Shown: in pieces, positions 15,700-24,917 of the stretch | Layout: every line of letters starts with the position of its first letter | How positions within the stretch are numbered: position 1 is the stretch's first letter | Assembly (NCBI GenBank): GCA_016202695.1 | Contig: JACQOE010000025.1 | Location: 30,436 to 94,435 of the forward strand | From: Pseudomonadota bacterium | Lineage (GTDB): Bacteria > Pseudomonadota > Alphaproteobacteria > JACQOE01 | Direction of reading: 5' to 3' | Length of the DNA: 64,000 nt | Translations under genes and position numbers: made by a program | The notes under the pieces: generated by a model | Databases searched by the model: none | What the model was told of the DNA's origin: nothing | Seen by the model: the letters and a program-made list of their open reading frames with translations, nothing else

Positions 15700-16713
15700 C
15701 TATTTCGTGCTCTCGCCGCGCGAGGGTGCGCGCATGCGCTCAAGCTGGTGCCTGAACTTCTCGCACGGCTCCTCGGCATCCACCCGCGGCGTGAACCAGA
15801 CGGCGTCGAAGGGGAGAGGCGCGCCCGCCACCCTGTCCAGGTAGGCGGCCGGTTCGGTCTCGCCCGCGACCACCTCGATCGGGGCGACGGTCGCGATCCG
15901 GAGATCTGGCGCGAGGCGCCGGAGGTGCCAGGGAACGCCCCGGTCGGCGCGGATGTGGCCGACCCCGGCGATCATCACCGCGCCGTCGACTCCGGGCCGG
16001 TGGGCGCCGGCGAGGAGCGCCTCGGCCATGTGCGCATCGCGCGCCACCTGCACCGCCACCATCGACGGGATCGCGGCCTCGGGCAGCATCCCGCAGTGGG
16101 CCTCGACGATCTCGGCGCGATGCCCCTCGGCGATCGCCGCGGGCGGGTCGGACCCGAGCCCGAACCGGGCAAGTTGCTCGACGCCGAGCGCGGCGAGGCC
16201 CTCGCGCCGGATCGCGCGCACCGCCGTGCGCGAGAGGTTGGCCGCGACCATCGGCAGCCCGGCGCGAAGCGCGGTTTCGGCGATCGGACGATACATCTCC
16301 CAGTCCGGCCAGCCCGCCTCCTTCCATCCCACGGCCTCGCCGATCCCGGCCGCGTCGGCCGGACGGGCGACGAGGTGCTCGGCGAGGCGCCCCGCCTGGT
16401 CGTCGCCGAACATCTCGAAGGCGACCGCCGGCCGGCGCCCGCGCGCCACCAGTGCGCCGACGAGCCAAGCCTGGATGCGATGGTGGTCGGGGTTATCGTG
16501 CTTCTCGCCGAGGAGGACGAGGGCTGCGGCGGCGAGGCGCCCGACCACCTCGGCGGGCTCAGCGAAGCGCCGCTCGGCGGGAAGCCAGACGCGTCCGGCG
16601 AGCGGATGCTCGCGTAGCAGAGGCGAGGCCCAGGAGCCGCCGTCGGGCGGACCGCTTCCGGCCGAGACGCTGAAGCCAACAACCAAGGCGAGCGCGAGGA
16701 GGAGCAGCGGCAC
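15700..16713 (-). CDS. ChaN-family (haem-binding lipoprotein-like) secreted protein
   Basis: This 337-aa product has a hydrophobic N-terminal signal (MPLLLLALALVVGFSVSAG) if translation starts at the GTG at 16713; no in-frame ATG lies between the upstream gene and this point. The mature part shows the ChaN motif GEKHDNPDHH, AFEMFGDDQ and IAGVGHIRADRGVPWHL. ChaN proteins bind haem and are linked to iron uptake, usually as lipoproteins; no lipobox cysteine is seen here, so a signal peptidase I product is more likely. It is 26 bp downstream of the small membrane protein gene. Confidence 0.75.
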   Translation of the reverse strand: MPLLLLALALVVGFSVSAGSGPPDGGSWASPLLREHPLAGRVWLPAERRFAEPAEVVGRLAAAALVLLGEKHDNPDHHRIQAWLVGALVARGRRPAVAFEMFGDDQAGRLAEHLVARPADAAGIGEAVGWKEAGWPDWEMYRPIAETALRAGLPMVAANLSRTAVRAIRREGLAALGVEQLARFGLGSDPPAAIAEGHRAEIVEAHCGMLPEAAIPSMVAVQVARDAHMAEALLAGAHRPGVDGAVMIAGVGHIRADRGVPWHLRRLAPDLRIATVAPIEVVAGETEPAAYLDRVAGAPLPFDAVWFTPRVDAEEPCEKFRHQLERMRAPSRGESTK

Positions 16714-16739
16714 GGGCCGAGCGCGGGGTCGCCGTCCCG

Positions 16740-17213
16740 CTACTTCGCGAGCAGAGCGAGCATCTGGAAGGTCACCACGTTGCCGATGACGATCATCACG
16801 ATCATCATCAGGAGCAGCGCATAGCGGTGAATGTCCGCCTCCAACCGGGACTTGATGGCGCGCACGTCGCGGAACAGGCTCGAGAAGTGCTTCTCGATCA
16901 CCGCGTGCTTCTTCATCTCCGTGTGCTGCCACATCTGGTAGATGATGAGGATGATGATGGCGGCCGGGCTGGCGATGAAGCTCACGAACGACAGCCCCTT
17001 GACGAAGGCGATGTTTGAAGGCGCAACCTTGGCGATCGCGATCAAAGCCACGTAAAGCAGCAGGGTCGAGCCCATGGTCCGCCACTGCTGGGCCTTCGCG
17101 AACAGGATGGACTCCGCCGATTCGTCGTAGAGGAGCCTCAGCTCCGAATGCGTGGTCTCGCCGAGGGCCGACGTTACGATCGGCTCGTCCTCGTCCTTCT
17201 GGCTGACCGCCAT
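16740..17213 (-). CDS. Small three-helix membrane protein, function unknown
   Basis: This 157-aa protein has three clear transmembrane stretches: about residues 47-63 (MGSTLLLYVALIAIAKV), about 72-93 (LSFVSFIASPAAIIILIIYQMW) and about 131-152 (ALLLMMIVMIVIGNVVTFQML), separated by a charged loop rich in Lys/Glu (HTEMKKHAVIEKHF). The N-terminus is acidic and cytoplasmic-like. I do not recognise a family. It precedes the ChaN-like gene on the same strand with 26 bp between them, so cotranscription is likely. Confidence 0.7.
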   Translation of the reverse strand: MAVSQKDEDEPIVTSALGETTHSELRLLYDESAESILFAKAQQWRTMGSTLLLYVALIAIAKVAPSNIAFVKGLSFVSFIASPAAIIILIIYQMWQHTEMKKHAVIEKHFSSLFRDVRAIKSRLEADIHRYALLLMMIVMIVIGNVVTFQMLALLAK

Positions 17214-17491
17214 GGCCGAAGTCCCCTCTTGCTGATCGAGCCGAGCGCCGTCGCCGGCCGGCTCCCGCGCGCTAGATGATGCCGCATCGGGGAGAGGCGA
17301 ACAAGCGGCGCCAGGGGCGTGCTATAAGGGCCCGTTTGGAAATTCGGATGGAGGCTGCGTTGAGCGGCGAGGCGCCGGACGGCAGGAGAAACGCGACGCC
17401 GATACCGGGGCGTATCGGCGAGCGTTTCGACGCCGCGGGCGCGATCCTGGAGTAGGACGACGCGGGTGCGCCCGCGCCCCGGAGGCTCACA

Positions 17492-18274
17492 TCAGGCCTC
17501 CCGCACCACCGGGTTGCGTAAGACCCCGATGCCGCTGATCTCCACCTCGACCACGTCGCCATGCTTGAGGTTGGGCGAGGCGCCGTCGGTGCCCATCCAG
17601 ATCATGTCCCCTGGATGGAGCGTGAGGTAGCGGCTCATCGCCGCGATGTAGTGGGCCACCCCGAAAAGCATCTTGTTGGTGGGGAAGCGGATTTTCTGCT
17701 CGCCGTTGACGCGGACCGTGGTCACGAGGTCGTCGAGCCGGACGTCGGTCTCGATCCACGGCCCCATCGGCTTGAAGGTGTCAGTGTTCTTTGCCCGCCA
17801 GAGGGTTCGGTCCTCGGCCTGCCAGCTGCGCTCGCTCACGTCGTTGCCGATGGTGTAGCCGAGGACGCAGGAGAGCGCCTCCTTCTCCGCAAGGTGCTTC
17901 GCCTTGCGGCCGATCACCACCACCAGTTCGCCCTCGTAGTGGACCTTCTCGGTAGCGTCCTTGGGGATGACGATCGGCTCGCCGTGGGCGATGAGCGCGT
18001 TGTTGGCGCGATAGCCGATGTCGGCCTTCTTCGGCACCTTGGGCTCGCGGCCGGTGAGCTTCGCCTGCTCGATAATGTGGTCCATGTAGTTGATGCCGGC
18101 GGCATAGAAGGTGGGCGGCACCACCGGGACCAGAAGCTTGACCGCGGCGAGCTTTCGGCGCTTGGCCGTCCGCTCGTACGCGTCAAACGGGGTGCCCGAC
18201 ACCTCGGCGATGTCCTCGCCCTCGAGGATACCGTAGCGGACGGCGCCGTCCGCCTCGTATCTCACCCAGCGCAT
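17492..18274 (-). CDS. Fumarylacetoacetate hydrolase (FAH) family protein
   Basis: This 260-aa FAH-fold enzyme shows the metal site pattern HYEGELVVVIGRKAKH (E-x-E), GNDVSERSWQ with the third acidic ligand, GPWIETDVRLDD, LHPGDMIWMGT and GDVVEVEISGIG. Members hydrolyse or decarboxylate ring-fission products of aromatic catabolism, or act as oxaloacetate decarboxylases. The N-terminal segment (MRWVRYEADGAVRYGILEGE) is a short cap typical of bacterial two-domain forms. It lies 11 bp downstream of the HD-domain gene. The exact substrate cannot be assigned. Confidence 0.87.
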   Translation of the reverse strand: MRWVRYEADGAVRYGILEGEDIAEVSGTPFDAYERTAKRRKLAAVKLLVPVVPPTFYAAGINYMDHIIEQAKLTGREPKVPKKADIGYRANNALIAHGEPIVIPKDATEKVHYEGELVVVIGRKAKHLAEKEALSCVLGYTIGNDVSERSWQAEDRTLWRAKNTDTFKPMGPWIETDVRLDDLVTTVRVNGEQKIRFPTNKMLFGVAHYIAAMSRYLTLHPGDMIWMGTDGASPNLKHGDVVEVEISGIGVLRNPVVREA

Positions 18275-18285
18275 CTTTCCCTCGC

Positions 18286-18936
18286 TCAGTCGCAGTCCGA
18301 CAGCAATCCGCCAGTCTGGAGGATGCCCCAGCAGGCCTTGTCGGCGAAGTGGACGATGGTTCCCTCGTGGCTCCTAAGGATGTGCTCGCCCTCGGCCGAG
18401 TGCGCCCCAGCAATGTGGGCGACCTCGAGCGGCAGCCCGACGCTGAGGCACATATGCACGCCGAAGGGCGGATGGCGCACGGTCGGCCAGCCCTGCGCGC
18501 GCTTGTTCTTCCCCCAGAACCTCTGGTGCCGGGGATCGAACTCGAAGGGCTTGCCGACATCGTGGCAGAGCGCCCCGGCGAGCACGACGTCGCGGTCGTA
18601 GCGAAAGTCGGGGAACATCTGCGCCAGCTCTTCGGCCAGCCGGAGCGCCATGCGCGCCACCACCCGGATGTGCTGGGCCTGGTGGCCCTTCTTCAGCACC
18701 TTCTGGCGGGGGTTGCCGGCACCGGGGATGGCGCTGATCGAGGAGAAGCTCGACTCGGCGATCGCCTTAGCCCACGCCTCGACGACCTTGTCGCGGAGCC
18801 CGCGATCGGCGATCTCTTCGACCTCGGGGAGCTCCTTGCGGATCTTCGCCCTGAGCGCGTCCGTGACCGGCCGCTTGCGGATGGCATGACGCCTGGGCGC
18901 CGCCCGTCGCCTCACGCTCGTTCGTGCTCGTGCCAT
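18286..18936 (-). CDS. HD-domain phosphohydrolase-like protein
   Basis: This 216-aa protein carries the metal-binding HD signature ALCHDVGKPFEF with upstream H residues in KGHQAQHIRVVARMA and a later AHSAEGEHI. HD proteins are metal-dependent phosphohydrolases or related hydrolases. The start at 18936 (MARARTSVRR, a basic leader) is chosen because the longer frame upstream crosses the divergent promoter and is arginine-rich. It precedes the FAH gene with only 11 bp between, so the two probably share a transcript. The substrate is unknown; the family also includes hydrolases acting in catabolism. Confidence 0.72.
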   Translation of the reverse strand: MARARTSVRRRAAPRRHAIRKRPVTDALRAKIRKELPEVEEIADRGLRDKVVEAWAKAIAESSFSSISAIPGAGNPRQKVLKKGHQAQHIRVVARMALRLAEELAQMFPDFRYDRDVVLAGALCHDVGKPFEFDPRHQRFWGKNKRAQGWPTVRHPPFGVHMCLSVGLPLEVAHIAGAHSAEGEHILRSHEGTIVHFADKACWGILQTGGLLSDCD

Positions 18937-19055
18937 GACCTCAACTCCTGCTGGTTGATTGGGCGGCGCACATGTTACACCAACTCTCGAACGTTGCACG
19001 CGCGCGATGCGGCCCCGGCGACCCCCGGGCGGGCACGGCGCGCGAGCGGGGCTCG

Positions 19056-19667
19056 ATGGGCGACTCGCGCTCGGATCGCTGGCGACTCTACTACGAGACG
19101 ACGGGCGAGCGCCCGCCGCGCGAGACGCTGATGCACGCGCTCGAGCGCTTCGCGCGCGAGCCGGCCCCGCCGCAGTCCCGCTTCGCGGTGGACCTGGGAT
19201 GCGGCTCGGGCCGGGATACGGTCCTGCTTCTGAGGAGCGGCTTCTCGGTGCTCGCGGTCGATGCCGAGGCGGCGGCGATCGAGGCGCTCCGCAAGCGCCC
19301 CGATCTGCCCGCGGGCGCGGCGCTCGCGACCCGGGTCGCGCGCTTCGAGGATACGACCTGGCCGGCCGCCGATCTCGTGAACGCGAGCTTCTCGCTGCCG
19401 CTCTGCCCACGGGAGGCGTTCCTGCGCCTTTGGGCGCGGCTGGTGGGAAGCCTCAAGCCGGGCGGCCGCTTCGCCGGCCAGCTCTTCGGCGAGCGCGACG
19501 AGTGGGCGGGCGACCCCACGATCACGCATTTGCGCCGCGCCGAGGCCGAGGGCCTGCTCGCCGACCTCGAGGTCGAGCTCTTCCGCGAGGAGGAGACGGA
19601 CACGATCACCCCGCGCGGCAGACCCAAGCATTGGCACCTCTTCCACGTGGTCGCCCGCAAGGCTTGA
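19056..19667 (+). CDS. Class I SAM-dependent methyltransferase
   Basis: This 203-aa Rossmann-fold methyltransferase contains motif I VDLGCGSGRDTVLL, motif II FSVLAVDAEAAAIEAL, motif III-like NASFSLPLCP and GSLKPGGRFAGQLFG. The start at 19056 (MGDSRSDRWRLYYE) is preferred because homologues begin with the RWxxYY segment; an in-frame ATG at 18972 would add a low-complexity arginine-rich leader. It resembles the tellurite-resistance/TehB-like group in size and motifs. It stands alone, divergent from the HD/FAH pair. The methyl acceptor is unknown. Confidence 0.8.
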   Translation: MGDSRSDRWRLYYETTGERPPRETLMHALERFAREPAPPQSRFAVDLGCGSGRDTVLLLRSGFSVLAVDAEAAAIEALRKRPDLPAGAALATRVARFEDTTWPAADLVNASFSLPLCPREAFLRLWARLVGSLKPGGRFAGQLFGERDEWAGDPTITHLRRAEAEGLLADLEVELFREEETDTITPRGRPKHWHLFHVVARKA

Positions 19668-19707
19668 GCGCCCGGCGAGGGCCCCCGGCAATCCCGTGCG
19701 ACGTTTC

Positions 19708-20865
19708 TCAAATCGGTACGATCAGCTCGCGCGGACAGTCCGCGGTCCAGCACTCCACGCCCTTGTCGGTGATCAGGAACGTCTCCTCGGTGTGAAAGCG
19801 CACGCCCTCCGAGTAGTAGCTATACTCGATGCAGTAGACCGTCCCGGGCTCGACCACGACCCGGTTGACCTCGTTCATGCGCGGTTCCTCGTGCGAGGCG
19901 AGGCCGATGCCGTGGCCGACGAACTCGCGCGGAAACCTGTCGAGGTGCCGGCTGATGGCCTTGTAGCCGCGGCGGAACACATCCCCACCGGTCTCGCCGA
20001 CCTTGATCGACATGCCGAGCTCCATCTGCACCTCGTTGAGCCACTTCCAGATGTCTTTCTGGCGCTGGGAACAGTGGCCGAGGTAGTAGGAGCGCACGAA
20101 GTCGCCGCCATAGCCGAGGCAGAAGGCGCCCATATCCACTTTGACGAAGTCCCCGGGCTTGAGCTTGTGCCCCACCGGAAAGGGGGAGTGGGCGGCGTAG
20201 GACGTGGGTCCGGTCCCGACATTGATGAACTTTGCCCCCTCCGCGCCGAGCGCGACCATCCTGGCGACCGCCGCCTTGTGCAGGTCCCGGTCGGTCGCAC
20301 CGGGGCGGATCGCCTCGCGGAAGGCGCGGTGGGCCTCGACCGTCCAGCGGGTCGCCTGCTTGAGCCGGCGGATCTCCTCCTTCGACTTCACCATCCGCAC
20401 GAGTTCCATCTCGCGCGCGATGTCGACGATCCGGTTGCCTTCGAGGAGCTCGTCGAGGCGCTTGCGGAAGCCCTCGGTGAGCTGCTCGCCCTCGGTGCCG
20501 ATGGTCAGGTTCTCGACCCCCCGCTCGGCCAGCACCGCCTTGGCCGCATCGAAGAAGTCCTCGTAGAAATGGACGTCGAGGTCGGTGAAGAACTCGGCCA
20601 TGGCGTAACCGCGGCAGTCCTTGATCCAGCTCGAGTCCATGGCCAGGTGGAGATCGACCGCCGGCACGACCAGCGCCGGCTCCTTGGCCGGGTCGCGGAA
20701 GTAGAAGACGACGAACGGCCGATAGCCGAGCGTTCCCCCGTTGTGGAAGAAGCCGCTCATGTAGCGCGAGTTCTCCGGGCCGCGGACGATGAGGAGGTCC
20801 AAGCCCTTCCTCTCCATCATGGCGCGCACACGCGGCTCGTTGAGGATGCGGGGCTCGATGGCCAT
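19708..20865 (-). CDS. M24 (Xaa-Pro peptidase/creatinase-like) family metallohydrolase
   Basis: This 385-aa protein has a creatinase-type N-terminal domain and a C-terminal pita-bread fold. Metal ligands can be seen: Asp in VKVDMG, Asp in YGGDFVRSYY (D-x10-D), His in VGHGIGLASHEEP, Glu in YCIEYSYY and Glu in FHTEETFL. Members cleave Xaa-Pro peptides or, in the creatinase/DMSP lyase branch, other C-N or C-S substrates. It is divergent from the CoA transferase gene across 232 bp. Given the sarcosine oxidase operon further along, a non-peptidase role is possible but unproven. Confidence 0.86.
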   Translation of the reverse strand: MAIEPRILNEPRVRAMMERKGLDLLIVRGPENSRYMSGFFHNGGTLGYRPFVVFYFRDPAKEPALVVPAVDLHLAMDSSWIKDCRGYAMAEFFTDLDVHFYEDFFDAAKAVLAERGVENLTIGTEGEQLTEGFRKRLDELLEGNRIVDIAREMELVRMVKSKEEIRRLKQATRWTVEAHRAFREAIRPGATDRDLHKAAVARMVALGAEGAKFINVGTGPTSYAAHSPFPVGHKLKPGDFVKVDMGAFCLGYGGDFVRSYYLGHCSQRQKDIWKWLNEVQMELGMSIKVGETGGDVFRRGYKAISRHLDRFPREFVGHGIGLASHEEPRMNEVNRVVVEPGTVYCIEYSYYSEGVRFHTEETFLITDKGVECWTADCPRELIVPI

Positions 20866-21097
20866 GGAAGTTCCTCCCCTTGTCGAAGCGTCTTGAGCCC
20901 CGGCGGGCCCCGGGGCGGGCGAAGGGCGGGCCGGGCGGGGCGGAAAGGCCGCGCGTCGGAGGCCGCGATCTGCCCGATCTATAGCCTGCCGCCCGGCTCC
21001 GGGGCAATCGGCGCAAACTTAGCGTGCATTCCCGTGCGCGCGGCGGCATACTGCGGGCCAAACTGAACAAGCCGAGCCAATCTAGGGAGAAAGCGTG

Positions 21098-22306
21098 ATG
21101 GTCGCAGAAACGGGCCCCTTGAAGGGCATCCGAGTCGTCGACATGACGATCAACATGGCGGGGCCCACCTGCAGCCTCTATCTTGCCGATCTTGGCGCCG
21201 ACGTGATCAAGGTCGAGCGGCCCGACCGGGGTGACGACACCCGCCGCTTCATCCCGCCCGAGATCCGCGGCGAATCGTCGGCCTTCATGATGATGAACCG
21301 CAACAAGAGGGGCATCGCGCTCGACATCAAGAGCGGGGCCGGCAAGGAGGTGTTCCGTCGCCTCGCCCGCTCGGCCGACGTGCTGGTCGAGAACTTCAAG
21401 CGCGACACCCTCGAGCGCAACGGCCTCGGCTATCCGCATCTCTCCAAGGAGAACCCGCGGCTCATCTATTGCAGCCTCACCGGCTTCGGTCGCACCGGGC
21501 CCTACGCCGACCGCGGCGGGCTCGACCTGGTCGCCCAGGGGATGAGCGGCCTGATGAGCATCACCGGCGAGGGGGGCGGGCGGCCCCCGGTCAAGGTGGG
21601 CTCGCCGGTCTGCGACATCATGGGCGGGATGTTCGCGGCCATGGCGGTTCTAGCCGCGCTTTGCTGGCGCCAGCAGACGGGCGAAGGGCAGCTCGTCGAT
21701 ACCTCACTCTTCGAGGCCGGGATCACCTCCACCTACCACCAGTCGGCGATCTACGTCGCCACCGGCAAGTCGCCGGGCGCGATGGGGACCGTGCACCCCT
21801 TGAACGCCCCCTACCAGGCGTTCGAGACCAAGGACGGATACATCACCATCGCCGCCGGCGCCGACGAGCGCTGGAAGCGACTCACCGACGCGCTCGGGAT
21901 CGAGCATCTGCGCGCCGACCCCCGCTTCAAGACCGCCCCCGACCGGGTGGTCAACGTCAAGGCGCTGCAGGAGGTGCTGGAGCCCATCTTCCGGCAGAAG
22001 AGCCGCGCCGAGTGGCTGGATCTCCTGCTCGCCGCGGACGTGCCGGCGGGCCCGATCTTGTCGATCGGGGAGATGCACAGCGATCCCCAGACGGTCGCCC
22101 GCAACATGTTCGTCGAGGTCGAGCACAGCAAGGTCGGGCGGGTGAAGACCCTGGGCTCGCCGATCAAGATGTCGAAGACGCCGCCGAACGTGCGCCGCGC
22201 GGCGCCCTATCTCGGCGAGCACACTCGCGAGGTGCTCTCCGAGATCGGCTACTCCGCGGCCGAGATCGAGCGGCTGGCCAAGGACAAGGTCGTCCGGCTC
22301 GGCTGA
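21098..22306 (+). CDS. CaiB/BaiF (class III) CoA-transferase
   Basis: This 402-aa protein has the class III CoA-transferase pattern: GPLKGIRVVDMT at the N-terminus, GADVIKVERPDRGDDTR, MMMNRNKRGIALD, LIYCSLTGFGRTGPYADR, and the catalytic Asp in QLVDTSLFEAG. The enzyme moves CoA from a donor such as succinyl-CoA to an organic acid. An alternative GTG start sits at 21095, directly before the ATG; GGGAG precedes both. It is divergent from the M24 gene. Acid specificity cannot be read. Confidence 0.9.
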   Translation: MVAETGPLKGIRVVDMTINMAGPTCSLYLADLGADVIKVERPDRGDDTRRFIPPEIRGESSAFMMMNRNKRGIALDIKSGAGKEVFRRLARSADVLVENFKRDTLERNGLGYPHLSKENPRLIYCSLTGFGRTGPYADRGGLDLVAQGMSGLMSITGEGGGRPPVKVGSPVCDIMGGMFAAMAVLAALCWRQQTGEGQLVDTSLFEAGITSTYHQSAIYVATGKSPGAMGTVHPLNAPYQAFETKDGYITIAAGADERWKRLTDALGIEHLRADPRFKTAPDRVVNVKALQEVLEPIFRQKSRAEWLDLLLAADVPAGPILSIGEMHSDPQTVARNMFVEVEHSKVGRVKTLGSPIKMSKTPPNVRRAAPYLGEHTREVLSEIGYSAAEIERLAKDKVVRLG

Positions 22307-22316
22307 GCGGCCGGCC

Positions 22317-23465
22317 CTAGAGGCAGCGGTAGACGGACTCGACCAGGCGGGAGAGCCGCGGGCTCATGCCCGGTCCCGAGTACATGAAGTTCATGCCGTA
22401 GGCGAAGCCGAGGCGGGCGTCGGGGTCGGCGAAGCCAAGAGCGCCGCCCGCGCCCGTGTGTCCGAAGGCATGCGGATTCGGACCCATCGGAATCTCGCCC
22501 GGAAGATTGACATAGAAGCCGAGCCCCATGCGCCGGCGGTGGCCGAGCATCTCCTCCCGTCCCTCCCACTGCACCGCGGTCGCGCGCGCCAAGCCCTCGG
22601 GCGAGATGATCCGCACGCCCTTGAGCGCACCCCCCATCGCCAGCGCACCGAAGAGCCGGGCGATCGCGCGCGGCGCCCCGTGACCGTTGATCGAGGGGAT
22701 CTCGGCCGAGCGGAACTCGGGCGTGTTGAAAAGCGAGGGCGGGACCTGCCGCATCGCGCGGTGGCGGAGGGATTCGGGCTCCGACTCGTCGAAAAGAGTC
22801 CCCTTGGTTTCGCCGAAGAACTCGGCCGTGCGCGAGTGCTCGTTCGGCGGGAGCCCGATCCAGTAGTCCAGCCCGAGGGGCGCCGTCACCTCCCCGCGCA
22901 GATAGGTGCCGATCGTACGCCCTGAGGCGCGGCGCACCACCTCGCCGACCAGAAAGCCCATGGTGACCGAGTGGTAGGCCTGCCGCGTGCCCGGCTCCCA
23001 CTGGAGCGTTTCCGCCGCCAGGGCCTCCGTCATCGCCCGCCAGTCGAGGACCGCGCCGGTCGGCATCTCGCGGCTGATCGCCGGCAGGCCCGCCCGATGA
23101 TCGAGGAGATGGCGGACCCGAACCCCGTCCTTGCCGTTCGCCGCAAACTCGGGCCAGTAGCGGGCGACCGGCGCGTCGAGGTCGAGGAGGCCGCGGTCGA
23201 CCAGCATGTGGGCGACGAGCGCGCTCACCCCCTTGGCGACCGACATCATGCAGACGAGGGTGTCCCGCTCCCAGGACCGCGTGCGGGCGCGATCGCGGAA
23301 GCCGCCCCAGAGGTCAACGACAAACCGGCCCTCCAGGGCGACCGAGACCGCCGCACCGACCTCGCCGAAGGCGCGAAAGTTCTCGGCGAAGACCTCGCGC
23401 ACGCCGGCGAAGCGCGGCTCGCAGGTGCCGTGTATCGGAGCTTCGCTTGCGATCACCAATTTCAT
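22317..23465 (-). CDS. Beta-lactamase-fold serine hydrolase (class C/esterase-like)
   Basis: This 382-aa protein shows the SxxK nucleophile in MMSVAKGVSALVAHM, the tyrosine motif in YHSVTMGFLVGEV, WPEFAANGKDGVRVRHLLDH and a C-terminal HTGAGGALGFADP corresponding to the KTG region (here HTG). This favours an EstB/LACTB-like esterase over a true beta-lactamase. The ATG at 23465 follows a GATGAGGAG site; the longer frame upstream lacks family character. No signal peptide is evident, so it is probably cytoplasmic. It converges on the CoA-transferase gene. Confidence 0.84.
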   Translation of the reverse strand: MKLVIASEAPIHGTCEPRFAGVREVFAENFRAFGEVGAAVSVALEGRFVVDLWGGFRDRARTRSWERDTLVCMMSVAKGVSALVAHMLVDRGLLDLDAPVARYWPEFAANGKDGVRVRHLLDHRAGLPAISREMPTGAVLDWRAMTEALAAETLQWEPGTRQAYHSVTMGFLVGEVVRRASGRTIGTYLRGEVTAPLGLDYWIGLPPNEHSRTAEFFGETKGTLFDESEPESLRHRAMRQVPPSLFNTPEFRSAEIPSINGHGAPRAIARLFGALAMGGALKGVRIISPEGLARATAVQWEGREEMLGHRRRMGLGFYVNLPGEIPMGPNPHAFGHTGAGGALGFADPDARLGFAYGMNFMYSGPGMSPRLSRLVESVYRCL

Positions 23466-23701
23466 CTCCTCATCCGGGCTCGACGGCCTGATCGGCGTCG
23501 GCCGGTAGGCATCGCCGCGGCCGAGGTCCTTTTCCTGCTCAAGAGCGTCCGTCCTTAGCCGGGTTCCCCGGAGCGATCTTAGCCGAGTCGACCGGGGCGC
23601 GTTCAACCCCGACGCCGAGGAGGTTGCGGCACCCCCGCCGACCGCTTATGAGGAGGGGGCGGTCCCGCCCGGGACCGCGCGTCAACGACGGGAGGGGGGA
23701 G

Positions 23702-24202
23702 ATGTCCGAGTCCCGCGTACCGCAGGGCACGCACACCGTCCGCTGGGAGGACTGGAGCCGCCTGGTCGAGGCCAAGGACAAGCTCGGCGGCCTCGACTTC
23801 ATCCACGCCATCATCGAGGGGCGGCTTCCGCATCCTCCCTTCTATGAGGTCCTCGGTTTCAGGGTCGAGGAGGCCGAGGCGGGCCGAGTGGTGATGTCGG
23901 GCCGGCCGGGAGAGTTCCTGGTCCATCCCGGGGGCGGCGTGCACGGCTCGTTCTCGGCGGCGCTGATCGAGTCGGCGACCGGCCTCGCGGTCTGGTCGCG
24001 CCTTCCCGCCGGGCGCGGCATGACCACCCTCGACATCAAGGTAAACTACGTGCGGGCGATGACCACCGCTACCCCGCCGGTCCGCTGCGAGGCGAAGGTG
24101 ATCCATCCGGGTAACCGGGTGGCGACCGCCGAGGCGAGGGTGACCGACGCGGCGGGCAAGCTCTACGCCCACGGGCTCTCGACCTGCATGGTTTTCGCCT
24201 GA
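23702..24202 (+). CDS. PaaI-type hotdog-fold thioesterase
   Basis: This 166-aa hotdog protein shows FYEVLGFRVEEAEAGRVVMS, HPGGGVHGSFSAALIESATG (the helix with the catalytic acidic residue), MTTLDIKVNYVRAM and VATAEARVTDAAGKLYAHG. Such proteins hydrolyse acyl- or aryl-CoA thioesters in the cytoplasm. The start at 23702 follows GGAGGGGGGAG. It is divergent from the beta-lactamase-fold gene. A link with the nearby CoA transferase is plausible but not shown. Confidence 0.86.
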   Translation: MSESRVPQGTHTVRWEDWSRLVEAKDKLGGLDFIHAIIEGRLPHPPFYEVLGFRVEEAEAGRVVMSGRPGEFLVHPGGGVHGSFSAALIESATGLAVWSRLPAGRGMTTLDIKVNYVRAMTTATPPVRCEAKVIHPGNRVATAEARVTDAAGKLYAHGLSTCMVFA

Positions 24203-24225
24203 TCCCGAACCCTGCCAGCACCGGA

Positions 24226-24653
24226 CTACGGCCCGGGTTTCGGCCGGCGCCGGATCGCGTAGCAGTTCTCCATCTTCTCCATGCCCGCCTTGGGATAGAA
24301 GGCCGCGGCCCCGGGAGCGGAGAGGAGAAGCAGCGTCACCACCTCGGTCCCGCCGGCGGCCTCGTGGGTGCGGCGGATGAGCTCGGTCCCGACGCGCCCC
24401 GCCCTTGCCAAGCGCGATCGACGGCAAGGTCGGAAAGGTAGCAGCAGTAGGCGAAGTCGGTGACCGCACGCGAGACGCCGATGAGTGTGCCCCGGCCGTC
24501 GCGCGCGCAGACGACGAGGGGAGCGTTCCTGACCATCGCCCGGATGCGCTCGGGCTCGTCGACGGGCCGACGCTCGGCGAGACCGGAGCGCCGAAGCACG
24601 TCCACGAACTCCGCCGGGTCCAGGTCGTTCTCGATCGTGTAGACGGGGTCCAT
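24226..24653 (-). pseudogene. GNAT acetyltransferase interrupted by a frameshift
   Basis: Two frames together encode one GNAT protein. The upstream frame, from the ATG at 24653, gives [20 protein letters not shown] through [14 protein letters not shown]; the downstream frame continues with [15 protein letters not shown] through FYPKAGMEKMENCYAIRR and stops at 24226. The break lies near 24391-24400, within a GC-only run, and looks like two extra bases or one missing base inside the acetyl-CoA-binding Q/RxxGxG loop. Either the gene is dead or the run contains a sequencing error. Restored, it would be about 142 aa, the usual size for a small GNAT. Confidence 0.72.
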
Positions 24654-24718
24654 CGGCTCGTTCCTCAGCGCAGGACTGGCGCCCCCGGTCGGCTCGCTCG
24701 CGAATCCCGGCGGCCCCG

Positions 24719-24737
24719 GCCGTGTTCATAACACGGC
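24719..24737. promoter_or_regulatory. 19-bp perfect inverted repeat
   Basis: GCCGTGTTCATAACACGGC consists of two 8-bp arms around CAT. It sits between the divergent GNAT gene (start 24653) and the membrane subunit gene (start 24918), in a gap of 264 bp with no other gene. An operator for one or both is likely; the regulator is unknown. Confidence 0.45.
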
Positions 24738-24917
24738 GCATGGCCCCGCGGTACGGGCCACCGCCGCACGCGCCCCGCCGACCTGACTGCCGCTCAGGCC
24801 CTCGATCGCGCGCGGTTGACGGGTCCGCCGGGATACTCGAAGGTGTTTCTCGGGGGCCCGTGGCCCTCCGCGCGCGTCGCCCCATCGGCAGGGTATCCGC
24901 CTCGACCCGATCGCCTC

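Noticed and set aside
17272..17562. 96-aa minus-strand frame between the FAH gene and the small membrane protein gene
   Set aside because: It overlaps the 3' end of the FAH gene out of frame, and its sequence is low complexity.
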